A stretch of DNA of 64,000 bases from JAEUSG01 sp964590225. GTDB taxonomy: Bacteria > Fibrobacterota > OXYB2-FULL-49-7 > JAEUSG01. The notes below the pieces were generated by a model, which searched no databases, was not told the DNA's origin, and worked only from the letters and a program-made list of their open reading frames with translations. The stretch lies in NCBI GenBank assembly GCA_964590225.1, contig CAZPWS010000011.1:6824-70823 (forward strand), written 5' to 3'. The number at the start of each line of letters is the position of its first letter. The stretch's first letter is position 1. A program made the position numbers and the translations under genes. Below are positions 32,993 to 42,239 of this stretch, piece after piece.

Positions 32993-35716
32993 ATGCAGCA
33001 GTTATTTGCGCTACTCTTTTTAATTTTCTCGTCTGTTATTCTCGGCGATAATGTTTCCGACTCTATGCTTTTATCGTACTTTGATGCATCTCTTTTGCCG
33101 GTAATGTTTATACTTAACGCAATCCTACTGTTTATCGTATCTGCCTTTTTTATGACCTTAATAGATAGAGTTGACCGCGGCTACTTACTAATAGGCGTTC
33201 TTGTCAGCCACCTAATAATACTGTCTGCAGTAAAAGTTGCAATAACATTAAAAATATTCGTAGCCTGTCCATTTTTGTACTCTTATTCCTATTCATCTAA
33301 AATGATTTTATTTATGGTTTTCTGGACAGTTGTCAATGATATTATTGATGCACGGGATGCAAAAAGGCTGTTCCCACGAATAGCAGCAGGTGGCGTACTT
33401 GGTGGAATCACAATCTCCTTTGTTGCGGCTATATTTGCCCCTAGCCTCGGCGCAGAAGGGCTTATGGTTGTATGGCTTGCAATTGTTAGCGCAGCTATTC
33501 CTCTCTCGTTCGCGATACATAAAAAATTCATGCCACATTTAAAGGCTACACGCGAGCCATCAACATCATCATCTCTTTTTCAAAGGCTAACAGACTTTCG
33601 TTTAATCCGCAATGACAATCTGCTACGGCATATGGCGATTATCTATTTTCTTACCTTCATTCTCTTATACGCGAACGATTTTATATTTCTTTCAACACTT
33701 AAAGAAAATTTTCTTTCGGCGCGCAATAGCCTAATAGAAGCGATCGATCCATCGCTGATACTTGGCCTATTAAGTGGCGGCGATGCCGATGCACTGATCT
33801 TAAAAAAGGCAGTGCCAACTTTTCTTGGACTTTTTAAAGGAATAGCAAACACACTTACCTTGATAATTCAGTTTACAATAGCAGGTTTTATTCTCCGTAG
33901 TCTTGGAACCGTAAAAGCTATGCTTGTTATGCCAATTTGCCTCTTTTTTATTTATGGTTCAATGGTAGCGGTCAAGTTTCTTAATTTTCCAGATATTGCC
34001 CCACTAGGATATCCTTTTTTCGGAAATCTTTTATTCACAACTGTACTATTTGGTCTTACCGCGAGAATCGCGCTTTTCGACGCGATTTATTCACCCAATT
34101 TCCAAATTTTCTTTTCTGCACTAAATAAAGACATTAGGGGAAGAGGAAAAATCCTTATCGAAGGCCTTATAAAACCATTCGCCATTCTTGCAGCCGGACT
34201 TTTTATACTTACATTTTATGAATCCCACCCTACTGGTTCGCTTATCTCTCTATTTGTTTTTTCGTTTGTACTAATCGTGATATGTCTTTTAATAAAAAAA
34301 TCATATACAAAGAGCATTGCGAAATCGCTCGGAGACGGTAGAGAGGAAAGACTTGAAACCCTGCTGCACTCCGACAAAGAGAAAGAAGAAAACGCCATCC
34401 CCTTTCTTCAGGACTTTATTGAGGACACCGATACAGAAATAGCTGAATTCGCGACTTTCACGCTAGCTTCTTTGAGTGGAGATGAACCCCCAAAGCTTCT
34501 ATGGGGACGCTTCTCTCGAGCGAGTGAGTCTGAAAAAATACACTTTCTTCGTGTCATATTACCGCTAAAAGATATGCGATATATACGGCTCTATGAAGCT
34601 GGTCTTTTTAGCATCTCGGGCGATGTAACGGCAACATCACTTGAGGCTATTATTAAATTAGGAATACCAATAGATACTTCTCGCATATCCAGATTTGTCA
34701 ACAGTAATCATGACGGAGTGAGAGCGGCAGCGGCAGTTGCACTATGGAAGAATGGTTCTGCAAGCGAAAAACAGATGCTGCAAACTGTTTTGCGTGAGGT
34801 GCTATTTGCATCCGATACATCTTATCTTAAATTTGGTATTAGAGCACTTGCAGCCTCCTCTGATTCTTCGCTCTGGCCCTTGCTTGAAATGGGATTAAAT
34901 AGAGCGCTACTGCTCGGTACAGACTATACGAGAATAGCAATTGAGGCCGCCTCCTCCATAAACGATATCAGGGCATGTAGGTGGTTAATGACACAAATAC
35001 CTCTTTTAGAAGGAACCGTTCTGGATCTTATTGATAAACATCTTTCACTGTATTTGCATGAGTATCCTGAACTTGTTGAAGAGGCTTTTAATAGTCCATG
35101 CGCGGTTCTGCGAATACATACCGTCAAGGCCCTTGTCAACAGGAGTAAAGACAATGACGAAGCAATTACAACTCTACTTGAGGATCTGCTTGAAACTGAA
35201 GTACAACTTATGTTTCGCTATGCGTCGTACACATCCATACTGCTGCCAGAAAGCGATGGTGAAAAACTTTTATCTGATGCTGTTAACGAGCGAAAAATAT
35301 CCACCAACTTATCGCACTTTCTAATGATATGCGCGGCACTCTATCCAAATTCGGGACTAAAAGCTGCGGCGAATAGAATTAAAAGCATAAATAAACATGT
35401 AAGAGCCTCAGCCCTTGAGCTGCTTGATAATACAACATCAATCCGTCCTGTTAAGCTTTTTCTAAAGCTTATCGACAAACCGGACCATTCGTGGATACGA
35501 GATACGCTTCGCAAGGAGTGGCGAGAGGAAACGCCAACGCGCCTTTCCGTTATCAAAACATTATCTGAAGAGTCTGATGCATGGATACGAATGCTCGCTA
35601 TTTACGCTGCATTGGAACACGACAGAGCTTTTGGAAACACAGAATTTCTCGATGCAATTGACCTAAACAGGGTAAGCGCTCTTGCACTTATGGCGGAGGT
35701 AATTGAAGATGGCTGA
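32993..35716 (+). CDS. NTT-type (ATP/ADP carrier-like) membrane transporter fused to HEAT-like repeats
   Basis: Residues 1 to about 435 contain some ten to twelve hydrophobic helices and the segment FWTVVNDIIDARDAKRLFPR, characteristic of the nucleotide-transporter (NTT/Npt) branch of the major facilitator superfamily. From about 450 to 907 the protein is soluble and helical, with repeated HEAT-like units (GVRAAAAVALWKNG, LRIHTVKALVNRS). NTT carriers with HEAT tails occur in free-living bacteria, where the substrate is unknown. There is no Shine-Dalgarno, and a TATATT box lies seven bases before the ATG. A GGAGG inside its 3' end serves the next gene, which overlaps by eight bases. Confidence 0.75.
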   Translation: MQQLFALLFLIFSSVILGDNVSDSMLLSYFDASLLPVMFILNAILLFIVSAFFMTLIDRVDRGYLLIGVLVSHLIILSAVKVAITLKIFVACPFLYSYSYSSKMILFMVFWTVVNDIIDARDAKRLFPRIAAGGVLGGITISFVAAIFAPSLGAEGLMVVWLAIVSAAIPLSFAIHKKFMPHLKATREPSTSSSLFQRLTDFRLIRNDNLLRHMAIIYFLTFILLYANDFIFLSTLKENFLSARNSLIEAIDPSLILGLLSGGDADALILKKAVPTFLGLFKGIANTLTLIIQFTIAGFILRSLGTVKAMLVMPICLFFIYGSMVAVKFLNFPDIAPLGYPFFGNLLFTTVLFGLTARIALFDAIYSPNFQIFFSALNKDIRGRGKILIEGLIKPFAILAAGLFILTFYESHPTGSLISLFVFSFVLIVICLLIKKSYTKSIAKSLGDGREERLETLLHSDKEKEENAIPFLQDFIEDTDTEIAEFATFTLASLSGDEPPKLLWGRFSRASESEKIHFLRVILPLKDMRYIRLYEAGLFSISGDVTATSLEAIIKLGIPIDTSRISRFVNSNHDGVRAAAAVALWKNGSASEKQMLQTVLREVLFASDTSYLKFGIRALAASSDSSLWPLLEMGLNRALLLGTDYTRIAIEAASSINDIRACRWLMTQIPLLEGTVLDLIDKHLSLYLHEYPELVEEAFNSPCAVLRIHTVKALVNRSKDNDEAITTLLEDLLETEVQLMFRYASYTSILLPESDGEKLLSDAVNERKISTNLSHFLMICAALYPNSGLKAAANRIKSINKHVRASALELLDNTTSIRPVKLFLKLIDKPDHSWIRDTLRKEWREETPTRLSVIKTLSEESDAWIRMLAIYAALEHDRAFGNTEFLDAIDLNRVSALALMAEVIEDG

Positions 35717-36173
35717 TCAAAAGATGGATGCCTTGCGGTTTCTTGAAAATGTAATTTTCCTGCGAAAACATACGCTTTTTTCCGGCTTACAAACTGGAGA
35801 ACTGAGAGCCCTTGCCCTCATTGCAAAAGAAATACCCTTGATAAGTGGTGAATACGCAGTAAGAGAAGGAGATGCCGGAGATTCTTTTTTTATTGTTAAG
35901 TCCGGTACTCTTCTTGTTGTTAAGGATGAGGGAAAAATTACTCTAGCCCGCATCGAGCAAGGGGGCTGTTTTGGAGAAATGGCATTATTTGAAGATGGCA
36001 CACTTCGTTCAGCAGATGTCAGGGCAGATGGGCCAAGCATACTTCTTTCCTTTCAACGGGAAGACTTTTTTGATGTGCTAAGCCGACAACCGAGAATTGC
36101 AATTGAGTTGCTTGTACTGTTCAGTCGCCGTATCAGAGAACTCAACGAAAAGCTATCTGCGGAGAAATTATAA
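35709..36173 (+). CDS. Stand-alone cyclic-nucleotide-binding domain protein
   Basis: The 154-residue protein is a single cNMP-binding domain with DSFFIVKSGTLLVV strands. FGEMALFEDGTLRSA is the phosphate-binding cassette, with Glu and Arg in the same spacing as E. coli CRP, so cAMP or cGMP binding is plausible. No helix-turn-helix follows, so it is not a transcription factor by itself. ATG at 35709 has GGAGG nine bases upstream; a TTG at 35703 is too close to it. It overlaps the transporter stop by eight bases and ends TAATG into the solute-binding gene, so it probably gates or reports on the transporter. Confidence 0.88.
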   Translation: MADQKMDALRFLENVIFLRKHTLFSGLQTGELRALALIAKEIPLISGEYAVREGDAGDSFFIVKSGTLLVVKDEGKITLARIEQGGCFGEMALFEDGTLRSADVRADGPSILLSFQREDFFDVLSRQPRIAIELLVLFSRRIRELNEKLSAEKL

Positions 36174-37603
36174 TGGGTAAAACTGGATTTGCTACTCTAT
36201 TTATAGTAGCTACAATGTTGCTTAACTGTGTAGCAACGCGACAGGTTTCGATAACGGTTCGAATGATGCCAGAACAGGAAAAATATTTTAAAGAGAACAT
36301 TCTTTCTCCTTTCGAAAAGAAGCATAAATGCCGTATTACGGTTAATTCCTACGATCACCCAGCATCATTAGATACAATGCTTATGGATGGTGCAAAAAAT
36401 ACTATTCTTGTTAAAGTTCCCTTTGAAGCCACCAGGCATGTCGCCGAAACCAAGCTATTAAAACCTATCGACTCTATAGTTAATACTAAGGAATTTACAG
36501 AAATTAAAAACCGTTATTTTCTGATGCAACTCGCGGCTTTTGATGGCCAAACATATTACTTTCCGAGAAAATTTGAAACAAGAATAGTTGTAGCATTAAA
36601 AAGTAAAATAAACGAAGCTATTAGGATGTGGGGCGGACATCGAGAAGCAATTGATTCGGTACTTAAGACATACAACGGATACGGTCTTCCGAGCGGATAT
36701 ACTTTGGAAGCTAATCCCGATGAATGGGACTATTTCGATGTATTTGTCGCTGGCTGGTACTGGGCAAGATCTGACTCAACAAAGTTTATGCCACGAATTG
36801 CGCATCGAAGCAAAAGATACTCAGGCACATGCCAAAGACTTGTTGATAGGATTATATCGCTTGGAGGGAACAGTAGCTCAATAATGAAAATGGAAGGACC
36901 AGAAACCGATGGCTCCTTTATATGGGAAGCGCTCTATGCACGAGAAAAAATTTATCATCCATCAATGATCAAAGATGGATGGTCGGGAGTGGACATATGG
37001 AATGGTTTTAAAAAAGGCGAAGTATATCTTGCTTTCATGACACAACTTGATGCCTTTTTTATACACGGCGATGACGCAGGAAAACAGGCTGGTTATATTG
37101 CGAATCCTGACGATCTTACTTTTGCTGTTATGCCTAAAGGTGTCTCGCTTGAATTATCATCGGAAGGAAAGCCCCTGTTTGTTGGAACAAACTCCGTATC
37201 AACTGGTGGGTGGTGGTGGGGTATCCCTGTAAATTCCCCCGACTATAAACTCTCTTTACTCCTTGCAGAGTGGATACTCGCTTCTGCCAATCAAACAACC
37301 GAAGCAAGCAATTTTGGAATGATACCAGTGCGAAAAGATATCTTGAGTGACATCGGGTTGCTGTTTGGAAGAACATGGATTGCTGATATCTATAACACTT
37401 CACTCAAACAACTCGTTTATAACCGTTATAATACAGTTCCTGTTCATGATAAATATGCTGAGGTAGAATCAATTTATCTTGACGCTTTCGACGACATAGT
37501 AATAAAGGGAAACAACGGTCCAACAAACAGTGGCATGATTTCATACATTGGGAAAATATTGGAACCTTACCGATCTAAGGCATATATCATTTCAAACAAG
37601 TAA
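36173..37603 (+). CDS. Extracellular solute-binding protein (family 1-like), orphan
   Basis: The 476-residue protein has an N-terminal export signal (FATLFIVATMLLNCVA); the L-L-N-C could be a lipobox but Asn before Cys is atypical. The body follows type I sugar-binding proteins: TVRMMPEQEKYFKENILSPF, KVPFEA, YYFPRKFETRIVV (an early hinge) and a STGGWWWGIPVNSP segment typical of ligand-pocket loops. No ABC permease or ATPase is encoded nearby. Instead it is coupled by a 1-base overlap to the cNMP protein and the NTT/HEAT transporter, so it may deliver or sense a ligand for that system. Confidence 0.8.
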   Translation: MGKTGFATLFIVATMLLNCVATRQVSITVRMMPEQEKYFKENILSPFEKKHKCRITVNSYDHPASLDTMLMDGAKNTILVKVPFEATRHVAETKLLKPIDSIVNTKEFTEIKNRYFLMQLAAFDGQTYYFPRKFETRIVVALKSKINEAIRMWGGHREAIDSVLKTYNGYGLPSGYTLEANPDEWDYFDVFVAGWYWARSDSTKFMPRIAHRSKRYSGTCQRLVDRIISLGGNSSSIMKMEGPETDGSFIWEALYAREKIYHPSMIKDGWSGVDIWNGFKKGEVYLAFMTQLDAFFIHGDDAGKQAGYIANPDDLTFAVMPKGVSLELSSEGKPLFVGTNSVSTGGWWWGIPVNSPDYKLSLLLAEWILASANQTTEASNFGMIPVRKDILSDIGLLFGRTWIADIYNTSLKQLVYNRYNTVPVHDKYAEVESIYLDAFDDIVIKGNNGPTNSGMISYIGKILEPYRSKAYIISNK

Positions 37604-37621
37604 TATATTAACGGTGGCCTG

Positions 37622-38464
37622 CTACGAGCCAACAATTACAGAAATTATTCCACCGATCAGCACAACTTTAAGAATAGTAGATAAAATATCGCATCTATTT
37701 TTGATATTTTTAGTATAGGTCAGTAAAAGAAATATTGAATATATAGTTGCTGCTAATATAATGGGAGCTGCTATCAATAGATATCGTAAAGAGTACCTTT
37801 CTGTTAACCACGGTAATGGTATGAGAAATGTCAGCAGTAGCATAAACAAAACAACTATTAGCAATGCTCGATTAACACCATAGACAATCGGAAAGGTAAG
37901 AATTCCGGCAGATTTGTCGCCTTCAACATCAGCGATATCTTTAACAATTTCCCTGCAAAAATGAATTATCAAGGCAAATATTGAAGGCCAAATAACATGC
38001 GTAACCGCCGTAACACTAAGCAATGCACCATACAGCAGAGTAACAGTTGACAAGAGTGCTACAACAAGGTTCCCCCAAATCACGGTTCCTTTAAGATAAA
38101 AGGAGTAGATCCAGAGCAAAAACGCTATGCATAAGGTAGTAAGAAAGTAGTGAAGACTAACAGCACGAGCGAGGGAAAATCCAATAAGTAATAGCAAAAA
38201 TGAAAAGTTATGCGCGCCCTCTATTGTTACCATACCGGATGGCAGCGGCCTGTTAGGACGATTAATTTTATCAATATCTATATCAGCAATATCATTAATG
38301 ACATTTCCATATGCGGTTATTAGAAATGCTGCCCCAGAAAGCAAAAGTAGTTGTCCTGTTACTGTAAAAGTATAGGGATTAGAAACAAGCACATACCCGG
38401 TTACAACTCCAATTGAAGCAAGCAGTGAATTTATAGGGCGTATCATCAGCAAAAAATTGATCAC
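37622..38464 (-). CDS. UbiA-family prenyltransferase
   Basis: The 280-residue membrane protein has about eight or nine hydrophobic helices and the two aspartate motifs: NDIADIDIDKINRP (N-D-x-x-D-x-x-x-D) and DIADVEGDK (D-x-x-x-D). It joins an isoprenoid diphosphate to an acceptor. The RPNRPLPSG segment is common to the archaeal-lipid/quinone branch (digeranylgeranylglyceryl-phosphate synthase-like), so the acceptor may be a quinone ring or a glycerol lipid. GTG at 38464 overlaps the rluD stop by four bases (GTGA). Confidence 0.88.
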   Translation of the reverse strand: MINFLLMIRPINSLLASIGVVTGYVLVSNPYTFTVTGQLLLLSGAAFLITAYGNVINDIADIDIDKINRPNRPLPSGMVTIEGAHNFSFLLLLIGFSLARAVSLHYFLTTLCIAFLLWIYSFYLKGTVIWGNLVVALLSTVTLLYGALLSVTAVTHVIWPSIFALIIHFCREIVKDIADVEGDKSAGILTFPIVYGVNRALLIVVLFMLLLTFLIPLPWLTERYSLRYLLIAAPIILAATIYSIFLLLTYTKNIKNRCDILSTILKVVLIGGIISVIVGS

Positions 38465-39429
38465 GAAACCAACCTCTCAGTTTCGTTAAAATCAAATGGT
38501 GGCTCAACAAAAAACTCCATCTTCTTATCACTGATGGGGTGATTGAAAGAGAGATACTCTGCATGCAGCATCACCCGCGCAGCGGAATCTGCTAATTTGG
38601 CCGCTTTTGCTTTATAAAGAGGCTCAATCTGCTTCATTCTGTTTGCACGCGATTCGCCATATAAAGAATCACCGGCAATGGGGTGACGCATATATGCCGC
38701 GTGAACTCTAATCTGATGGGTTCGACCAGTTTCTGGATACGCATAAACAACAGCTGCAAAAGGTGCTGAACGAATAAGCGCAAATTCTGTTTTTGCAATC
38801 CGTCCGTTAACATTGGCTGCGATTTTTAGCGGGTTAGAAGGGCTTCGTTTCAAGGAAATGTCAACCATAAAACCCGACTCAACGCATCCCCACAATATTG
38901 CACGATACCTCTTTTTAATTTTTCTATCGGAAAAATAGTTAGCCATCACGGTGTGAGACTTTTCGTTCAGCGCTATAACTAATAAACCCGAGGTCTCTTT
39001 ATCAAGACGATGCACTACGCCAGGCCTATTTGATGATGTTCTTTCGGGCATCGGCAGGGAATTACCGTACCTGAATAATAAAGCATTTACAAGAGTACCT
39101 TTTTTAATACCTGCTCCAGGATGCACTACCATACCGGAAGGCTTGTTTATAACAAGAATATCACTGTCCTCATACACAACATTAAGATTGATGTTTTCTG
39201 CTTCTACGGCAAGCTCGTTTATAATATAAGAAGAATCAAAATCTATCTGATCGCCATGCCTTACGGAATAGCCTGGTTTTGCAATGTCACCATTTACCTT
39301 AACTTTTCCTAATTCAATAAAACGCTTGATAGCGGAACGCGATAGGTCTGGTATTTCCGGCTGTGCCTTTGTAAGCCAAATATCAAGCCGTTGATCCGCA
39401 CTATCAGGCGGAACAGTCAACTTTATCAC
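38461..39429 (-). CDS. rluD: RluD-type 23S rRNA pseudouridine synthase
   Basis: An S4 domain (DQRLDIWLTKAQ, GKVKVNGDIAKPG) is followed by the catalytic domain: ILVINKPSGMVVHPGAG, VVHRLDKETSGLLVIA with the nucleophilic Asp, and PETGRTHQIRVHAAYMRHPI. It modifies uridines of helix 69 in 23S rRNA in relatives. I place the start at GTG 39429, which has AGGGGA eight bases upstream; a TTG at 39462 is in frame but lacks a site. It overlaps the end of lspA by 26 bases, the usual lspA-rluD order. Confidence 0.92.
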   Translation of the reverse strand: MIKLTVPPDSADQRLDIWLTKAQPEIPDLSRSAIKRFIELGKVKVNGDIAKPGYSVRHGDQIDFDSSYIINELAVEAENINLNVVYEDSDILVINKPSGMVVHPGAGIKKGTLVNALLFRYGNSLPMPERTSSNRPGVVHRLDKETSGLLVIALNEKSHTVMANYFSDRKIKKRYRAILWGCVESGFMVDISLKRSPSNPLKIAANVNGRIAKTEFALIRSAPFAAVVYAYPETGRTHQIRVHAAYMRHPIAGDSLYGESRANRMKQIEPLYKAKAAKLADSAARVMLHAEYLSFNHPISDKKMEFFVEPPFDFNETERLVS

Positions 39430-39949
39430 AACGGCTTCCCCTTTTTTGGAAAAAAGAGACAATTACGAGAGTAAACACACCAACCGTTACACATGAATCG
39501 GCAAAATTAAAGATAAAAAACCGCTCCATAATAATATCGGGGAGGTTGACATCTATAAAATCAACAACTTTTCCATGCATAAATCTGTCGTACATATTTC
39601 CCAACCCACCACCAAGAATCAGGATAAAACAGGCCATTCCTAGTTTGCCATTATTTCTATCAAAATAATAGAGATATAGTATCATTAATACCGCCAAAAC
39701 AGAGAAAATCGTATAAAACAGCTTTGAGCCAATAAATGGCAGTACGGCACCAGGATTAAGACCGAAAGCACCATTGTAATTATACACAAAAGTAAAACGG
39801 ACTGCATCACCTATTACCTCAATCGACTCGTGCAGCGACATACGCGTAACAACAAGCTTTTTAGTGTACTGGTCAATAGCAAAAATTGTCGCAACACATA
39901 CTAACAATAGAATTGTTTTTATAATATTTTTACGAACTTTAGGGTTCAT
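39404..39949 (-). CDS. lspA: Lipoprotein signal peptidase II
   Basis: The 181-residue protein has four hydrophobic segments. VVDFID (D130) and FNFADSCVTVG (D151) supply the two catalytic Asp, and NYNGAFG and LGGGLGNMYDR are family signatures. It cleaves the signal peptide of prolipoproteins after diacylglyceryl modification. The presence of a clear lipoprotein in the window fits. It overlaps the neighbouring TPR protein by eleven bases. Confidence 0.95.
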   Translation of the reverse strand: MNPKVRKNIIKTILLLVCVATIFAIDQYTKKLVVTRMSLHESIEVIGDAVRFTFVYNYNGAFGLNPGAVLPFIGSKLFYTIFSVLAVLMILYLYYFDRNNGKLGMACFILILGGGLGNMYDRFMHGKVVDFIDVNLPDIIMERFFIFNFADSCVTVGVFTLVIVSFFQKRGSRCDKVDCSA

Positions 39950-40961
39950 TAATTACCTTTCTTGCTCTATTAGAGGTAGATTTCAAATTATTAATTATCT
40001 CAGTAGATTTATTATCGGTACCGTATAAATGGCCGTAAAGAGCAATAATCGAATCACACCTTTCTGCGCTCATTTTATAGTTTTTCTCATCAAACTCCAA
40101 TTGCGCAAGTGTGCTATGAATCGAAAGTCGGTTATAGGCAAAATCCATTGGTATTAAATCAACCAAAGGCAGTAACTCATAAAAATACCGCTTTGCAATA
40201 TCCTTTCTCCCTGCCGAGATTGCCCCCTTGGCAGCAATCCACAAAAAAGACCTGTTAGTAGGGTATTTTTCCCTAAAAACAGCAAGAAGAGAATCCGCTT
40301 CTGCCCATTTTTTTGAACTACAATAGAGGTTTAGAAGTATTTGCGCAGAAACAATTTTTGAAAATAATCCATATGAAATTGAATGACGCATTTGATTTTC
40401 CATGCTGTGGAAGCCATCATCAACACCAGGTAACCAGCTTACTATTCTTTTCTTGGCATATCTATATACTGTGATGTAAAAGAGGGCATCAACCATTGCA
40501 GGATCCCTCTTAAGAGCTGTTTCAATATGTCCAACGCCTTTAAGCATATTCTTGGCAAAATCATAGTATTGCGCAAATCTTACCTGATGTGCCCCTTTAG
40601 TTATAAGTAGAGAACCAAGATAAAATGGAATCCATGGTGACGCATTATGCTTTCGATAGATACCACGAATCAAGGTTTCAAGTGCGGTTGAAAGGCTATC
40701 AAATTCTCGGCCGTATATGTCGCTTTCATAATCGACCATTGCAGCTTCGTAGGTAATTATCAGACAAAAGTCTTTAATAATTTTTTTTTCGTTACAGTCA
40801 TTTTTTACGGATGAGAAGATTGCTATTGCGCTGTCGTATTCTTGCGTAGCCACAAAATCCATGCCGCGCAAAATATCCGCTTCAATATCTAAAGGGGAAA
40901 GATAATGATGAACAGAACTCGCGTTAACCGACAAGAAAAGGGCTAAAATGATAATTAACAT
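39939..40961 (-). CDS. Secreted TPR-like protein of unknown function
   Basis: The 340-residue protein has a short signal peptide (MLIIILALFLSVNASS). The rest is a helical repeat array, with units such as GMDFVATQEYDSAIAIFSSV, LLNLYCSSKKWAEADSLL and LAQLEFDEKNYKMSAERCDS that match the TPR pattern. No catalytic motif was recognised. It stands between an M16 peptidase and lspA in the same operon, so an envelope or lipoprotein-linked scaffolding role is possible but unproven. Confidence 0.7.
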   Translation of the reverse strand: MLIIILALFLSVNASSVHHYLSPLDIEADILRGMDFVATQEYDSAIAIFSSVKNDCNEKKIIKDFCLIITYEAAMVDYESDIYGREFDSLSTALETLIRGIYRKHNASPWIPFYLGSLLITKGAHQVRFAQYYDFAKNMLKGVGHIETALKRDPAMVDALFYITVYRYAKKRIVSWLPGVDDGFHSMENQMRHSISYGLFSKIVSAQILLNLYCSSKKWAEADSLLAVFREKYPTNRSFLWIAAKGAISAGRKDIAKRYFYELLPLVDLIPMDFAYNRLSIHSTLAQLEFDEKNYKMSAERCDSIIALYGHLYGTDNKSTEIINNLKSTSNRARKVINEP

Positions 40962-40973
40962 AACGGTTAATAA

Positions 40974-42239
40974 TTAAAACCGCGCCTTCATAACCAACTT
41001 GTCAATATTTTTTATTTTTGGCGATGCAGTACAAATGGCCATATTACTGTCCGAAAAGTAACGGTTAGCCACATCAACAATGTCCTTTTGAGTGACCTTC
41101 TCAATTCTTTTAATAGCTACCTCAACAGGCTCCAATCTTCGCCAATAAAGTTCACTTTTTGCAATCTGCCCCATGCGATTGCTGGTATTCTCCATTCCGA
41201 GCATTATACTACCACAAAGGTAAGTTTTTGCAAAATCAACCTCCTTCGCACCCACTCCCCTTGTTTTAATGGAGTTTAATTCCTCAAAGAGAGCATTAAG
41301 TGCTTTCCCGAGGTTTTCAGGATCGGTACCAAGGAAAAAGCCAATAATGCCGTTGTCGATATTTGCTTCCATAAAAGAATAGACAGAATAAGCAAGTCCA
41401 AGACGCTCCCGTATATTTTGAAATAGCCTGGAACTCATACCGTCACCAAGAATGGCATTTAGTACAAGAAGTGGGTATTTATCTTTGTGCACAAAAGATG
41501 GGATTCTGAAAGCTGCAGAAAAATTAACCTGCTGAATGGGTTTAATAAAATACTTCCGTACAGGAGAAGATAACTCGGGAAGCATCCTTTTACTCTGCCC
41601 CATTTTAAGTGCGACAAGAGGTTTGGCATACAAGCATAACTTCTTGTGGTCCACATTACCAGATGCGGCAACAATAATTCGACTCGAACGCATTAACTCA
41701 CTCATGTGAAGTATATCTTGCCTGCTAAAGGCACGAACATGGTTGTCTCTGCCGGTAATGGGCCAACCAAGAGAAATTTCCGGCCAAAGGCATTCCATTA
41801 TACCATCATGAACAAACTCTTCCGGATTATCGTCACACCCTTTAATTTCCTCAAGAATTACCAATCTCTCTTTTTCAAGTTCACCAGCATCAAAAGAGGA
41901 ATTGAGAAAGATATCATTGATGAGTTCACACGCAGTTCTTAGTTCCTTATCGACAAACTTTGCATGTACACAGACCTGTTCACGGCCTGTAAACGCATTA
42001 ATGGACCCTCCACTTCTTTCAAGTGTACGAGCGATATCTTCGGGTGAGCTCTTTGCCGTTCCCTTGAAAATCATATGCTCATAAAAGTGCGACAATCCCA
42101 TTTCCCGCTCGTTTTCATCTCTTGATCCCCTATCGATCCAGACCCCCAGGGTAATGGATGATACATGGGGCAGAAAATCGGTTACCACAGTAACATTTTT
42201 TCCGATCTTCGTGCGGGAAACGGACTGTCTCATTTTCAT
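40974..42239 (-). CDS. M16 family zinc metallopeptidase (insulinase/processing peptidase type)
   Basis: The 421-residue protein has the inverted zinc motif H-F-Y-E-H at 51-55 within GLSHFYEHMIFKGT. The ALNALFEELNSIKTRG and AFRIPSFVHKDKYPLLVL segments belong to the two-domain M16B subfamily. It degrades or processes short peptides. The location right after pnp is common across bacteria. The ATG at 42239 overlaps the pnp stop by four bases, so translation is coupled. Confidence 0.92.
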   Translation of the reverse strand: MKMRQSVSRTKIGKNVTVVTDFLPHVSSITLGVWIDRGSRDENEREMGLSHFYEHMIFKGTAKSSPEDIARTLERSGGSINAFTGREQVCVHAKFVDKELRTACELINDIFLNSSFDAGELEKERLVILEEIKGCDDNPEEFVHDGIMECLWPEISLGWPITGRDNHVRAFSRQDILHMSELMRSSRIIVAASGNVDHKKLCLYAKPLVALKMGQSKRMLPELSSPVRKYFIKPIQQVNFSAAFRIPSFVHKDKYPLLVLNAILGDGMSSRLFQNIRERLGLAYSVYSFMEANIDNGIIGFFLGTDPENLGKALNALFEELNSIKTRGVGAKEVDFAKTYLCGSIMLGMENTSNRMGQIAKSELYWRRLEPVEVAIKRIEKVTQKDIVDVANRYFSDSNMAICTASPKIKNIDKLVMKARF

